From Flavobacterium beibuense F44-8 (GTDB lineage Bacteria; Bacteroidota; Bacteroidia; Flavobacteriales; Flavobacteriaceae): 64,000 nucleotides of DNA. Positions 18,785 to 27,178 of the stretch are shown in pieces. Location: positions 1-64,000 of the forward strand of contig NZ_JRLV01000019.1 in NCBI RefSeq assembly GCF_000769915.1, written 5' to 3'. The notes beneath the pieces are model-generated. The model saw nothing but the letters and a program-made list of their open reading frames with translations, was not told where the DNA came from and did no database searches. The position numbers and the translations under genes are program-made. The stretch's first letter is position 1. Every line of letters starts with the position of its first letter.

Positions 18785-19956
18785 TGGAATTAAAGTCACA
18801 AATGCACAATGAGCTACGCTCAATTTTGGATTATTGGGTTAAAAACGCAATAGACGAAAAGAACGGAGGCTTTATTGGAACCATTGACTATACAGAGACA
18901 AAACAATATAATGATCCAAAAGGTTCAGTATTAAATGCCCGTATTTTATGGGCATTTTCTGCTTCCTATCCTATCACTCAAAATAAGGAGCACCTACAAA
19001 TGGCCGAAAGGGCTTTTGATTATATTGCCCGTTATTTTTATGACAGGGAACATGGTGGGGTTTTTTGGAGCCTAAATTATGACGGTACTCCAAAAGACAC
19101 CAAAAATCAAATTTATGCACTGGCATTTACCATATATGGCTTATCTGAATTTTATGCTGCTTCCGGAAATGAAGAGGCGCTTAAAATGGCAATAGCGTTG
19201 TATAAAAAAATAGAGGAACACAGTTTTGATCCGTTACATAAAGGCTACTTCGAAGCCTTTACAAGGGACTGGCAGCCTATAGATGATTTACGCCTTAGTG
19301 ATAAGGACGCCAATGAGAAGAAAACCATGAACACGCACCTGCATATTGTGGAGGCTTATGCTAACCTGTACAGGGTGTGGAAGGATGAAAAACTAAAACA
19401 GGTAGCTGCAGGTCTTCTGGAAACTATAGATAAGTATTTTATCAATACCAATAGTAAACACCTAAGATTATTCTTCAATGAGGAATGGGTAGAGAAGGAA
19501 GACGTTGTTTCTTACGGACATGATATTGAGGCAGCCTGGTTACTGCAATGGTGTGCCGAAGCTATAGAGGATGTGAATCTTACAGCTATCTATAAAAAGC
19601 ACGCTATAGTACTTACCGAAGGTGCTCTTGAAGGACTGGATAATGACGGTGGTTTGTGGTATGAGCTTGAAATGCACAATAATCAAATGATTGAGGAAAA
19701 ACACTGGTGGCCACAGTCAGAATTATGGATTGGCCTTGTGAATGCATGGCAGTTAACCGGAGATAAAAAATACCTGGACCTTACCCAAAAGAACTGGGCA
19801 TTTGTGCAGCAGCATATACTGGATAAAACCAACGGTGAATGGGTTTGGGGTGTGAATAAAGATTATTCGCTTATAGAAAAAGATAAGGCTGGTTTTTGGA
19901 AATGCCCGTACCATAACTCAAGGGCATGTATCGAACTTATTAAAAGACTGCCTTAA
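18784..19956 (+). CDS. Mannobiose/cellobiose 2-epimerase (AGE superfamily)
   Basis: 390 residues, no signal peptide. An (alpha/alpha)6 barrel protein with the family motifs NTHLHIVEAYANLYRVW, SYGHDIEAAWLLQW and HWWPQSELWIG, which hold the catalytic His residues. It epimerises the reducing-end mannose of beta-1,4-mannobiose to glucose, and the GH130 enzyme then phosphorolyses the product. The ATG overlaps the last base of the GH130 stop (TAATG), so the two are translationally coupled. It ends the first plus-strand transcription unit; a separate promoter and a strong hairpin follow. Confidence 0.93.
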   Translation: MELKSQMHNELRSILDYWVKNAIDEKNGGFIGTIDYTETKQYNDPKGSVLNARILWAFSASYPITQNKEHLQMAERAFDYIARYFYDREHGGVFWSLNYDGTPKDTKNQIYALAFTIYGLSEFYAASGNEEALKMAIALYKKIEEHSFDPLHKGYFEAFTRDWQPIDDLRLSDKDANEKKTMNTHLHIVEAYANLYRVWKDEKLKQVAAGLLETIDKYFINTNSKHLRLFFNEEWVEKEDVVSYGHDIEAAWLLQWCAEAIEDVNLTAIYKKHAIVLTEGALEGLDNDGGLWYELEMHNNQMIEEKHWWPQSELWIGLVNAWQLTGDKKYLDLTQKNWAFVQQHILDKTNGEWVWGVNKDYSLIEKDKAGFWKCPYHNSRACIELIKRLP

Positions 19957-19977
19957 TTGAAGGAATAGTACGCCTTT

Positions 19978-20009
19978 TTGACAAAAAACAAGTAGTTCGA
20001 AAACGTTTG
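19978..20009 (+). promoter_or_regulatory. Promoter for the second GH26-galK-galT-GH5_7 unit
   Basis: TTG at 19978-19980 and AACGTTTG at 20002-20009 (one mismatch to TAnnTTTG) are separated by 21 bases, the normal Bacteroidota spacing. The start site would fall near 20016, leaving an ~80-base leader that contains the hairpin at 20045-20078. Confidence 0.5.
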
Positions 20010-20044
20010 AAATCTTAATTTTCAAAAACCTAACACATTATGTG

Positions 20045-20078
20045 ATAAGTGGTTTTTCAGGGCTGAAAAACCACTTAT
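20045..20078 (+). promoter_or_regulatory. 16-bp perfect hairpin in the leader of the second GH26 gene
   Basis: ATAAGTGGTTTTTCAG and its exact reverse complement are separated by only GG. No T-run follows, so it is not a standard terminator. It ends 17 bases before the GH26 ATG at 20096. It could protect the mRNA, end read-through from the epimerase gene, or bind a protein. Confidence 0.6.
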
Positions 20079-20095
20079 TCCTAAACGAAACTACT

Positions 20096-21331
20096 ATGAA
20101 ATCGAATTATAATTCAGTATTTGCGGCATTGTTTCTTACATGTATAACTTTTATAAGCTGTTCGTCAGACGATGACAATAAAACTACCGAAGGGATAATT
20201 GATGAGCCCGTTGAAACCGTTGATGAACTTACCGTAGCTAATGTGCGCAGTTATATGGTAGATGCAAATGCTACCGATGAAACCGTAGCTTTATTCTATA
20301 ATTTATACCACCTTTCGAAAACACAGTTTTTAGTAGGGCAGCAGGATGCCTTTAATGGTTTTTATAATAACGATGTGGGAGATTCAGACATGAAGAAGGC
20401 AACAGGCAATGATCCGGCTTTGCTGGGTTCTGACTTTATGTTTATTACCGATGACCAGAATAATGAGCAGCCTGATAACTGGTTCTATCAGCAGGAAATC
20501 CTGATTACAGATGATGTTAAGGAGGCTTACAGTAAGGGAATGGTGAATATTTTCAGTTGGCATTTCAGGGAACCTTTTGAAGGCGAGAGTTTTTATACCA
20601 GTGATATGACCGACTATCAAAAGTACAATGCTTTCCCCAGTTTGCTTCCGGGAGGGTTAAACCACGATTATTACAAAGCCAAACTGGATAAGGTAGCTAG
20701 TGTACTTTCTAATCTAAAGGACAATAACGATAAGCTTATACCTGTAATCTTCAGGCCGTTTCATGAGTTTGACGGCAACTGGTTTTGGTGGGGTAGTGCC
20801 TACTGTACTCCGGCACAATACCAGCAGGTATGGCAATTTACTGTAGAATATTTAAGGGATACAAAACACGTGCATAATGTCATTTATGCCTTCTCTCCCG
20901 ATAATTCATACACAACAGAAAGTCAGTATCTAAACCGTTACCCGGGTGATACCTATGTGGATATACTGGGTATGGATAACTATGGTGATTTTAACAATCA
21001 GGGTACAGCAGGAGCAGTAACAGCAAATGCTAAACTTAAAATGATTTCTGATTTGGCGAAGGAAAAGGTTAAAATCGCAGCAATGACAGAAACCGGATTT
21101 CAAATAAATTCTTCAAATAGTCCTATTGACCATTTCTTTTCTGATTATATTTACAGCGCAATGACTAGCAACGATGTGGAATTGGCGTTTGTAATGTTTT
21201 GGGCAAATTCACAGGATGGGTATTATGTTCCGCCAGCGGGACAAACAGATACTCAGGATTTTGTAACTTTTGCCAACAAAGCAGGAAGCGTATTACAAAA
21301 CGATATTCCTGATATGTATACTTTACCATAG
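20096..21331 (+). CDS. GH26 beta-mannanase lipoprotein (second copy)
   Basis: 411 residues from the ATG at 20096. An in-frame GTG at 20042 would put the hairpin inside the gene and push the signal peptide away from the N-terminus, so I reject it. The lipobox FISCSSDDDN carries the acidic surface-export signal. The acid/base is Glu224 in RPFHEFDGNWFWW and the nucleophile Glu332 in AMTETGFQ. Its likely task is the first cut of mannan on the cell surface, while the first GH26 copy lacks that signal. It is followed 6 bases later by galK. Confidence 0.92.
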   Translation: MKSNYNSVFAALFLTCITFISCSSDDDNKTTEGIIDEPVETVDELTVANVRSYMVDANATDETVALFYNLYHLSKTQFLVGQQDAFNGFYNNDVGDSDMKKATGNDPALLGSDFMFITDDQNNEQPDNWFYQQEILITDDVKEAYSKGMVNIFSWHFREPFEGESFYTSDMTDYQKYNAFPSLLPGGLNHDYYKAKLDKVASVLSNLKDNNDKLIPVIFRPFHEFDGNWFWWGSAYCTPAQYQQVWQFTVEYLRDTKHVHNVIYAFSPDNSYTTESQYLNRYPGDTYVDILGMDNYGDFNNQGTAGAVTANAKLKMISDLAKEKVKIAAMTETGFQINSSNSPIDHFFSDYIYSAMTSNDVELAFVMFWANSQDGYYVPPAGQTDTQDFVTFANKAGSVLQNDIPDMYTLP

Positions 21332-21337
21332 TAATAA

Positions 21338-22507
21338 ATGGATATGATAGAGACAAAGATGCTTCCGGCATCGTTAGAACAGTTTATTAAAGAAACAAGT
21401 ATCGTTTCCTTTGCTCCGGGCAGGATTAATCTTTTAGGTGAACATACCGATTATAACGACGGTTTTGTTATGCCAGCTTCGATAGACAAAAGGATGTACT
21501 TTGTGCTTTCTCCAAGGGAGGACAGTACCATTAACCTGAAAAGTCTGGACATGAAACAGGACTTTTCAACAACAATTGAAAACCTAGCCAAAACAGACCA
21601 TAAAACTTGGGCCAATTATATTTTAGGTGTAGTGGACGGCTTTATTAAAAAAGGTTTAGAAGTTAAAGGATTTGATGCCGTTTTTACAGGCAATATTCCT
21701 ATTGGGGCAGGGGTATCGTCTTCGGCGGCTTTAGAGTGTGCTGTTGCGGTAACTTTAAATGTCTATACCAATGCAGGTTTGGATAAAAGCACTTTGGCAC
21801 AAATAGCCCAAAAGGCCGAGCATAATTTTGCAGGAGTACAGTGTGGTATAATGGATCAGTTTGCCAGTGTATTCGGTAAAAAAGATACCCTTATAAAACT
21901 GGACTGCCGTTCACTTCAGTATGAATATAAGCCGTTAAAGCTTGAAGGAGCAAGCCTTTTACTGTTTGATAGTGATGTTAAGCATTCCCTGGCATCTTCA
22001 GAATATAATGTGAGAAGAAAACAATGTGAGGAAGGTGTGGCTATGGTCAAAAAATATGTACCGTTGGTAGACAGCCTTCGTGATGTATCTCTCGAAATGC
22101 TTGATAAGTATGTATATCCAAATGATACGGTTGTATACAACCGCTGCCGCTATGTGGTAGAGGAAAACCAACGTGTACAGCAGGTAGCTGCTTTTCTTGA
22201 AGCAGGTAACTTAAAAGCGGTTGGACAAAAAATGTTTGAAACTCATGCAGGGCTAAGAGGTCAGTATGAAGTAAGCTGTAAAGAATTAGATTTTCTGGTT
22301 TCGGCAGTAAGCGATAACCCTAATGTTTTAGGAGCCCGATTAATGGGCGGCGGCTTTGGCGGCTGTACTATCAACCTAATAAAAACAAATGCTGTTGATG
22401 AGGTAATCCAACAGGTAGGAGAGAATTATCATAAACAATATAATAAAGAACTGAAAGTATATCCTGTAAGTATAGGGGATGGCGCTACTGTAATAAAAAA
22501 TGGATAA
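21338..22507 (+). CDS. galK: Galactokinase
   Basis: 389 residues, cytoplasmic, GHMP kinase family. The galactokinase signature [19 protein letters not shown] is near the N-terminus, the phosphate-binding loop [13 protein letters not shown] is central, and [14 protein letters not shown] is near the end. It phosphorylates galactose to galactose 1-phosphate using ATP. The galactose would come from the GH27 enzyme of the same locus, which ties galK to galactomannan use. Alternative starts at the third and seventh Met codons cannot be excluded. It overlaps galT by 8 bases. Confidence 0.96.
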   Translation: MDMIETKMLPASLEQFIKETSIVSFAPGRINLLGEHTDYNDGFVMPASIDKRMYFVLSPREDSTINLKSLDMKQDFSTTIENLAKTDHKTWANYILGVVDGFIKKGLEVKGFDAVFTGNIPIGAGVSSSAALECAVAVTLNVYTNAGLDKSTLAQIAQKAEHNFAGVQCGIMDQFASVFGKKDTLIKLDCRSLQYEYKPLKLEGASLLLFDSDVKHSLASSEYNVRRKQCEEGVAMVKKYVPLVDSLRDVSLEMLDKYVYPNDTVVYNRCRYVVEENQRVQQVAAFLEAGNLKAVGQKMFETHAGLRGQYEVSCKELDFLVSAVSDNPNVLGARLMGGGFGGCTINLIKTNAVDEVIQQVGENYHKQYNKELKVYPVSIGDGATVIKNG

Positions 22508-23522
22508 GAATTTAAACGAATACCCACACAGAAGATATAATGCCTTAACCGGAGAATGGGTACTGGTTTCCCCACACAGGAGCAAACGCCCGTGGCAGGG
22601 GCAGGTAGAGAAACATTCGGCAGAGGTAAGGCCTCAGTACGATCCCGGTTGTTATTTATGTCCGGGTAATTCCCGTTCGGGAGGAGAACAAAATCCCGAT
22701 TATAAGGACGTGTATGTTTTTATCAACGATTTTTCTGCCCTATTAAAAGATTCACCTGATTTTGATGTTGTTGAAGACGATATTTTTAAAGCAGAATCAG
22801 AAAAAGGGATTTGTAGGGTAATATGCTTTTCACCCGATCACAGCTTAACGATTCCGCAAATGAAGGTGGAAGACATAAGGAAAGTAGTTGATTTATGGAT
22901 TGAGGAATATCATACACTGGGTAGTGACCCCGAAATTAATTACGTACAGATATTTGAGAATAAAGGCGAGATAATGGGTTGTAGTAACCCGCATCCGCAC
23001 GGACAGATATGGGCTTCCCAAAAACTTCCGGTAGAGCCTTCAAAAAAACAACATTACCAGCTGGAGTATTTCCAAAAACACGGGGATACATTACTGTCAG
23101 ACTATTTGCAAAAGGAGCTTCAAAAAGACGAACGCATAATTTTTGAAAACAATCATTTTGCTGCAATAGTGCCTTTTTGGGCAACATGGCCTTATGAGGC
23201 TATGATTATCCCTAAGCGTGCTATGGCAAGGATTACCGATATGACCGATGATGAGAAAACAGCTTTAGCCGATACTTACAAAAGGCTAACTATGATATAC
23301 GATAAGGTGTTTGATGTTTCATTCCCGTATTCGGCGGGTATACATCAGGCACCTACCGATGGTAAAGAACATAACGAATGGCACTGGCACATGGCCTTCT
23401 ATCCGCCATTGTTACGTTCGGCTACGGTAAAAAAATTCATGGTGGGATATGAAATGCTGGCTACGCCACAAAGGGACATAACGCCCGAATCGGCAGCACA
23501 AATACTTAAAAACCTAAACTAA
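22500..23522 (+). CDS. galT: Galactose-1-phosphate uridylyltransferase
   Basis: 340 residues. The active-site motif [12 protein letters not shown] contains the His that forms the uridylyl intermediate. [16 protein letters not shown] supplies the paired Cys of the metal site, and [12 protein letters not shown] follows in the second domain. It exchanges galactose 1-phosphate with UDP-glucose to give UDP-galactose and glucose 1-phosphate. It overlaps galK, so the two are coupled. No galE is present in the window; the epimerase step must be encoded elsewhere. Confidence 0.96.
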   Translation: MDKNLNEYPHRRYNALTGEWVLVSPHRSKRPWQGQVEKHSAEVRPQYDPGCYLCPGNSRSGGEQNPDYKDVYVFINDFSALLKDSPDFDVVEDDIFKAESEKGICRVICFSPDHSLTIPQMKVEDIRKVVDLWIEEYHTLGSDPEINYVQIFENKGEIMGCSNPHPHGQIWASQKLPVEPSKKQHYQLEYFQKHGDTLLSDYLQKELQKDERIIFENNHFAAIVPFWATWPYEAMIIPKRAMARITDMTDDEKTALADTYKRLTMIYDKVFDVSFPYSAGIHQAPTDGKEHNEWHWHMAFYPPLLRSATVKKFMVGYEMLATPQRDITPESAAQILKNLN

Positions 23523-23530
23523 ACCATAAT

Positions 23531-24856
23531 ATGAATAAGTTACTGGCAGGCTTGCTAACGTTGCCTTTATTGTTTTCCTGCGGAGACAAAAAAGAAAAAA
23601 CGGAAGACACAGCCACAACAACCGAGATTGTTACACCCGAAAGAATAACCGTTAAGGGGACTGAACTGTACAAAGGAGACAAGCCTTATCATTATATAGG
23701 AACCAATTACTGGTACGGAACACTCATTGCAGCTAAAGAAGGCGGTGACAGGGAACGGCTGGCAAAAGAACTGGATATGATGAAAGAGTACGGTATAGAC
23801 AACCTTCGTATTTTGGTAGGGGCAGAAGCCGGTACTCAGGATTTTACGGTTAATCCGGCACTACAGCCGAAACAAGGTCAGTATGATAATAATCTGTTAG
23901 ACGGACTGGATTACTTACTTAACGAAATGGCAAAACGCGATATGCATGCCGTATTATACCTTACCAATAATTGGGAATGGAGCGGCGGCATGGCGCAGTA
24001 TCTTGAGTGGAATGGTAAAGGAGAATTTCCTAACCCTAATGTTCCCCCTCACACATGGCCTGAATTTATGGACTATACCAAGCAGTTCCATAGTTGTGAA
24101 CCTTGTATGCAGGCCTTTAAAAACCATATAAAATTCATCTTAGGAAGATCAAACACATATAACGATAAAAAGTATACAGAAGACAATACTATTATGGCAT
24201 GGCAGGTGGCTAATGAGCCCAGGGTATTCACTGCTGATAATGAGGAGAAATTTACACTTTGGCTTAACGATGTGGTAAACCTTATAGACGAACTAGATCC
24301 TTATCATTTAATATGTACAGGGTCTGAAGGGAAGGCAGGCTCGGCAGATGATATCGCTATTTATGAGCGTACGCATAACAATCCTAAAATAGATTATCTA
24401 ACAATGCACATATGGCCTAAAAACTGGGGTTGGTTTAAGCATGAAAATGCCGGGGAAACCCTACCTGTTGTCATTACTAATGCACAACAGTATATTAACG
24501 ACCATATAGCTGTGGCGCAAAAACTGAACAAGCCTATAGTGCTTGAGGAGTTTGGACTTCCGCGTGAAGGGGAGAGCCTTGATAAAAAGGCATCTGTAGC
24601 AAACAGGGATACTTTTTATAAGTCGGTTTTCGATAGATTAGAACAAAGCGTTACAAATAAGGAAGCTTTTGCCGGACTTAACTTTTGGGGCTTTGGCGGT
24701 ATAGGTAAAAACAATCCTGAAAACGGTAAGTGGAATAAAGGAGATGATTTTACCACCGATCCTCCGCAGGAACCACAGGGGCTTAATTCGGTTTTTGCGA
24801 CAGATACTACTACACTCAATCTTATAAAAGAATACAATAAGAAATTACAGAAATAA
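23531..24856 (+). CDS. GH5 subfamily 7 beta-mannanase lipoprotein
   Basis: 441 residues with lipobox LLFSCGDKKE. The GH5_7 fold is clear: HYIGTNYWYGTLIA, LRILVGAEAG, the acid/base Glu229 in AWQVANEPR, HIWPKNWGWF, and the nucleophile Glu340 in VLEEFGLPR. NNWEWSGGMAQYLEW is typical of the mannanase subfamily. It hydrolyses internal beta-1,4-mannosyl bonds. It is the last gene of the plus-strand unit and is closed by a terminator two bases after its stop. With two GH26 enzymes it gives the locus three mannanases of two folds. Confidence 0.94.
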   Translation: MNKLLAGLLTLPLLFSCGDKKEKTEDTATTTEIVTPERITVKGTELYKGDKPYHYIGTNYWYGTLIAAKEGGDRERLAKELDMMKEYGIDNLRILVGAEAGTQDFTVNPALQPKQGQYDNNLLDGLDYLLNEMAKRDMHAVLYLTNNWEWSGGMAQYLEWNGKGEFPNPNVPPHTWPEFMDYTKQFHSCEPCMQAFKNHIKFILGRSNTYNDKKYTEDNTIMAWQVANEPRVFTADNEEKFTLWLNDVVNLIDELDPYHLICTGSEGKAGSADDIAIYERTHNNPKIDYLTMHIWPKNWGWFKHENAGETLPVVITNAQQYINDHIAVAQKLNKPIVLEEFGLPREGESLDKKASVANRDTFYKSVFDRLEQSVTNKEAFAGLNFWGFGGIGKNNPENGKWNKGDDFTTDPPQEPQGLNSVFATDTTTLNLIKEYNKKLQK

Positions 24857-24857
24857 C

Positions 24858-24880
24858 AAAAGGGCTCAGGCCCTTTTTTT
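24858..24880 (+). terminator. Terminator of the mannan plus-strand unit
   Basis: AAAAGGGC-TCAG-GCCC followed by seven Ts, directly after the GH5_7 stop codon. Confidence 0.85.
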
Positions 24881-24884
24881 AATG

Positions 24885-24892
24885 TATATTTG
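24885..24892 (+). promoter_or_regulatory. -7 promoter element
   Basis: TATATTTG matches TAnnTTTG and follows the preceding terminator by 4 bases. Transcription from here would start near 24899, downstream of the in-frame ATG at 24882. The real start of the next gene is therefore 24915. Confidence 0.5.
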
Positions 24893-24914
24893 CAGCTTTA
24901 ACTTAAAACACACC

Positions 24915-25718
24915 ATGAATAAAGCAACATTATTTATTGCCGCTTTCCTTATGGCAGGAGCCATGAAAGCACAGGATTCCGTAACACTTGATATACAGTT
25001 ACTGCCAAGTAAAAAGTATGAGCAGGCATCTGTACAAAGTATACAAATGGACATGGAATATGGAGGAAATGCCCAAAAAATGGACATGAAAATTTCTATT
25101 AACGGGGAAATTTCTACTAAAAAAGAAGCTAAAGGAATGATACCTGTTGTTATGACTACATCAATGTCTATGTCAATGGAAATGGAAGGTATGCCAGGGA
25201 ATTCCAATGACGTAAAGATGGATATGTATGGTAAAGTTAAAAAAGGGGAATTTGTACCTGTTTTTGACTCTATCGTTGCACCGGATATGCCTTCACAGGC
25301 TAAACAGATGGCTCTTGAAGGCGTGAAAGATATGCTTACAAAAATCGATTACCCTAAAAAGACCCTTAAAATAGGAGAAACTTTTGTTCAGGATGTTCCT
25401 GTTGAGATGCCTGTTGGTGGCGGAGCTATAAAGATGAATGATAAAATAACCTATACACTTAAGAAAGTTGAAAGTAAAAAAGCTTATTTTGATGTAGTAC
25501 ATGATATTTCTATGGATGGAGACCTTGTAGACGGTCTAAGTTTGAAAGGTTCAGGTAATGGAACCGGTAAAATGGTTTATGATATAGATACTAAATATCC
25601 TGTTGTTAATGATGGAGAAATTAGTATGGACTTAGATATGGAACAGGGAGGGATGCCTATGAAAATGAAGATGGTTACCAAGGTAAGTCATACGACTCAG
25701 GTAAGTAACACCAAATAA
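24915..25718 (+). CDS. Met-rich secreted protein of unknown function
   Basis: 267 residues. A signal peptide (MNKATLFIAAFLMAGAMKAQ) is followed by a beta-rich body. Methionine is unusually common, about 26 residues in the mature part, often in patterns such as MDM, MSMSMEMEGM and PMKMKM. A GETFVQDVPVEMPVGGG motif precedes a strand-rich second half. I do not recognise a named function; proteins of similar layout are annotated as DUF6263-like in Bacteroidota. The Met spacing could bind Cu(I) or simply fill beta strands. It lies alone between two terminators. Confidence 0.8.
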   Translation: MNKATLFIAAFLMAGAMKAQDSVTLDIQLLPSKKYEQASVQSIQMDMEYGGNAQKMDMKISINGEISTKKEAKGMIPVVMTTSMSMSMEMEGMPGNSNDVKMDMYGKVKKGEFVPVFDSIVAPDMPSQAKQMALEGVKDMLTKIDYPKKTLKIGETFVQDVPVEMPVGGGAIKMNDKITYTLKKVESKKAYFDVVHDISMDGDLVDGLSLKGSGNGTGKMVYDIDTKYPVVNDGEISMDLDMEQGGMPMKMKMVTKVSHTTQVSNTK

Positions 25719-25733
25719 TATTCAATAAATAAT

Positions 25734-25757
25734 AAAAAGGGCTTCGGCTCTTTTTTT
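25734..25757 (+). terminator. Intrinsic terminator with TTCG loop
   Basis: AAAAAGGGC-TTCG-GCTCTTTTTTT, directly after the Met-rich protein gene. Confidence 0.8.
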
Positions 25758-25764
25758 ATTTTTG
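25757..25764 (+). promoter_or_regulatory. -7 promoter element fused to the terminator T-run
   Basis: TATTTTTG matches TAnnTTTG and shares its first base with the terminator T-run. The start codon at 25780 is only 16 bases further, so the 5' leader would be about ten bases. Confidence 0.5.
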
Positions 25765-25779
25765 TACAAAATAAAAAAC

Positions 25780-26157
25780 ATGTCTTCAGTAAATTGTTAT
25801 TGTGGTTCCGGTAAGTTATTTGTTAATTGCTGCCAGTCTTATATTAACGGCATCGAAAAAGCGCCGACAGCCGAAGCGCTTATGCGTTCCCGTTATTCGG
25901 CTTATGTGGTGCAAAATGCCGATTATTTATGGGTAACCACTGCACCAAAGGAAAGAAGACATCACAGCAAATCGGCTATGCTCGAATGGTCAAGAAGTAA
26001 TCAATGGATAAGGCTTGAAGTGCTAAATACTACCGAAACTACCGTTGAGTTCAAAGCGTATTATATTGATAATAACCTTGAAGGACAAATACACCACGAA
26101 AAATCAAACTTTATAAAACAGGGAGATAGCTGGTTTTATGTAGACGGAGAGTACTAA
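25780..26157 (+). CDS. YchJ family protein with SEC-C zinc motif
   Basis: 125 residues from the ATG at 25780; an in-frame TTG at 25762 overlaps the promoter and is rejected. The N-terminus MSSVNCYCGSGKLFVNCCQ is a SEC-C motif binding zinc. APTAEALMRSRYSAYV, DYLWVTTAP and VEFKAYY are the usual YchJ (UPF0225) blocks. The family is widespread and its role is not established. It is monocistronic. Confidence 0.9.
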   Translation: MSSVNCYCGSGKLFVNCCQSYINGIEKAPTAEALMRSRYSAYVVQNADYLWVTTAPKERRHHSKSAMLEWSRSNQWIRLEVLNTTETTVEFKAYYIDNNLEGQIHHEKSNFIKQGDSWFYVDGEY

Positions 26158-26249
26158 TTTGCTTTTTATCGCTTTTTTGTGCTGTTTATCAATTAAATAG
26201 GGTTTTTAAAAACAAAAAACCTAACTTTAAGATATAAATCCCACAGATT

Positions 26250-27065
26250 ATGGAGCCCACACCCGAAATAATCAGGATTGTACAGCGTTACCTTACTTTT
26301 AAAAAGCTTAATCCGGGAGCTATTGATGGCATTGCAGGTAAAAAAACCTATGCCGCACTGGATAAGCTTAAAGATCTTCCTAAAAGCTGGAAAGACGAAA
26401 GAAAACTGGTAGGTGCTATACAATTGTATGCAAAGGAGCAAGGACTTGACCCCGGACCAATAGACGGACTATGGGGACAACGTACCCAGTCGGCCTACGA
26501 CCAGCTCAAATACATCCTTCTATATGGTGAAACTCCGCAACCTTGGAGGGCAGAAGACAGGGAGCCTGTAAACCCTAATAACTGGCCGGTACAAAGTCAG
26601 TCGGAATTAGAGGAGTTTTACGGAAAAGCCAAACCAACAGGAAATAAAAACCTTACTACGTTTCCCATACCTTATCCTATGTTACTCGCATGGGATACTT
26701 CAAAAAAAGTTACTAAAATCACGGCGCATGCTAAAGTTAAAGACAGTGTGCTACGTGTATTAAATAAAGTTCACGATTATTACGGGCTAACCGAAATAAA
26801 AAGACTTCGTCTGGATTATTTTGGCGGATGCTTTAACTACCGTGTTATGAGAGGCGGTACATCATTAAGTACCCACTCATGGGGTATAGCCCTTGATTTC
26901 GACCCAATAAATAACCAGCTTCGCTGGGGTAGTGATAAAGCTACTTTTGCCCGCCCTGAGTATAATAAATGGTGGGAGTTTTGGGAAGAGGAAGGCTGGG
27001 TAAGCTTGGGGCGTGAACGTAATTACGACTGGATGCATGTCCAGGCGGCAAAATTGTTTTCATAA
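26250..27065 (+). CDS. Endolysin-like peptidoglycan peptidase: two PG-binding repeats plus M15 domain
   Basis: 271 residues. Two peptidoglycan-binding repeats open the protein (NPGAIDGIAGKKTYAALDKL and DPGPIDGLWGQRTQSAYDQL). A C-terminal M15 (VanY/L-Ala-D-Glu peptidase) domain follows, with zinc ligands in STHSWGIALDFDP and DWMHVQ. It has no signal peptide or lipobox, which is typical of phage endolysins that wait for a holin. No phage genes are nearby, so it may be a domesticated phage gene or may be exported in another way. It stands alone between short gaps. Confidence 0.88.
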   Translation: MEPTPEIIRIVQRYLTFKKLNPGAIDGIAGKKTYAALDKLKDLPKSWKDERKLVGAIQLYAKEQGLDPGPIDGLWGQRTQSAYDQLKYILLYGETPQPWRAEDREPVNPNNWPVQSQSELEEFYGKAKPTGNKNLTTFPIPYPMLLAWDTSKKVTKITAHAKVKDSVLRVLNKVHDYYGLTEIKRLRLDYFGGCFNYRVMRGGTSLSTHSWGIALDFDPINNQLRWGSDKATFARPEYNKWWEFWEEEGWVSLGRERNYDWMHVQAAKLFS

Positions 27066-27096
27066 ATTGTGTTTAAGTGTATAGTTACTAGTTATT

Positions 27097-27121
27097 GGGG
27101 GCGAAAGCCCCCTTTTCTTTT
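27097..27121 (+). terminator. Intrinsic terminator with GAAA loop
   Basis: GGGGGC-GAAA-GCCCCC followed by TTTTCTTTTT. Confidence 0.85.
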
Positions 27122-27178
27122 TCAGACAGCAAATGTTTTTTAGTATTTTTACACAAACCAATAATTCATAATATTTTA

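Noticed and set aside
20001..20008. AAACGTTT palindrome as a LacI-type operator upstream of the second GH26 gene
   Set aside because: No LacI-type regulator is present, and the sequence is explained better as part of a -7 element (AACGTTTG) with a TTG at the right distance. A similar AACGTTTG near 13216 is in the wrong orientation for the SusC operon.
26250..27065. Prophage remnant around the endolysin-like gene
   Set aside because: No integrase, structural or holin genes and no attachment repeats are visible on either side.
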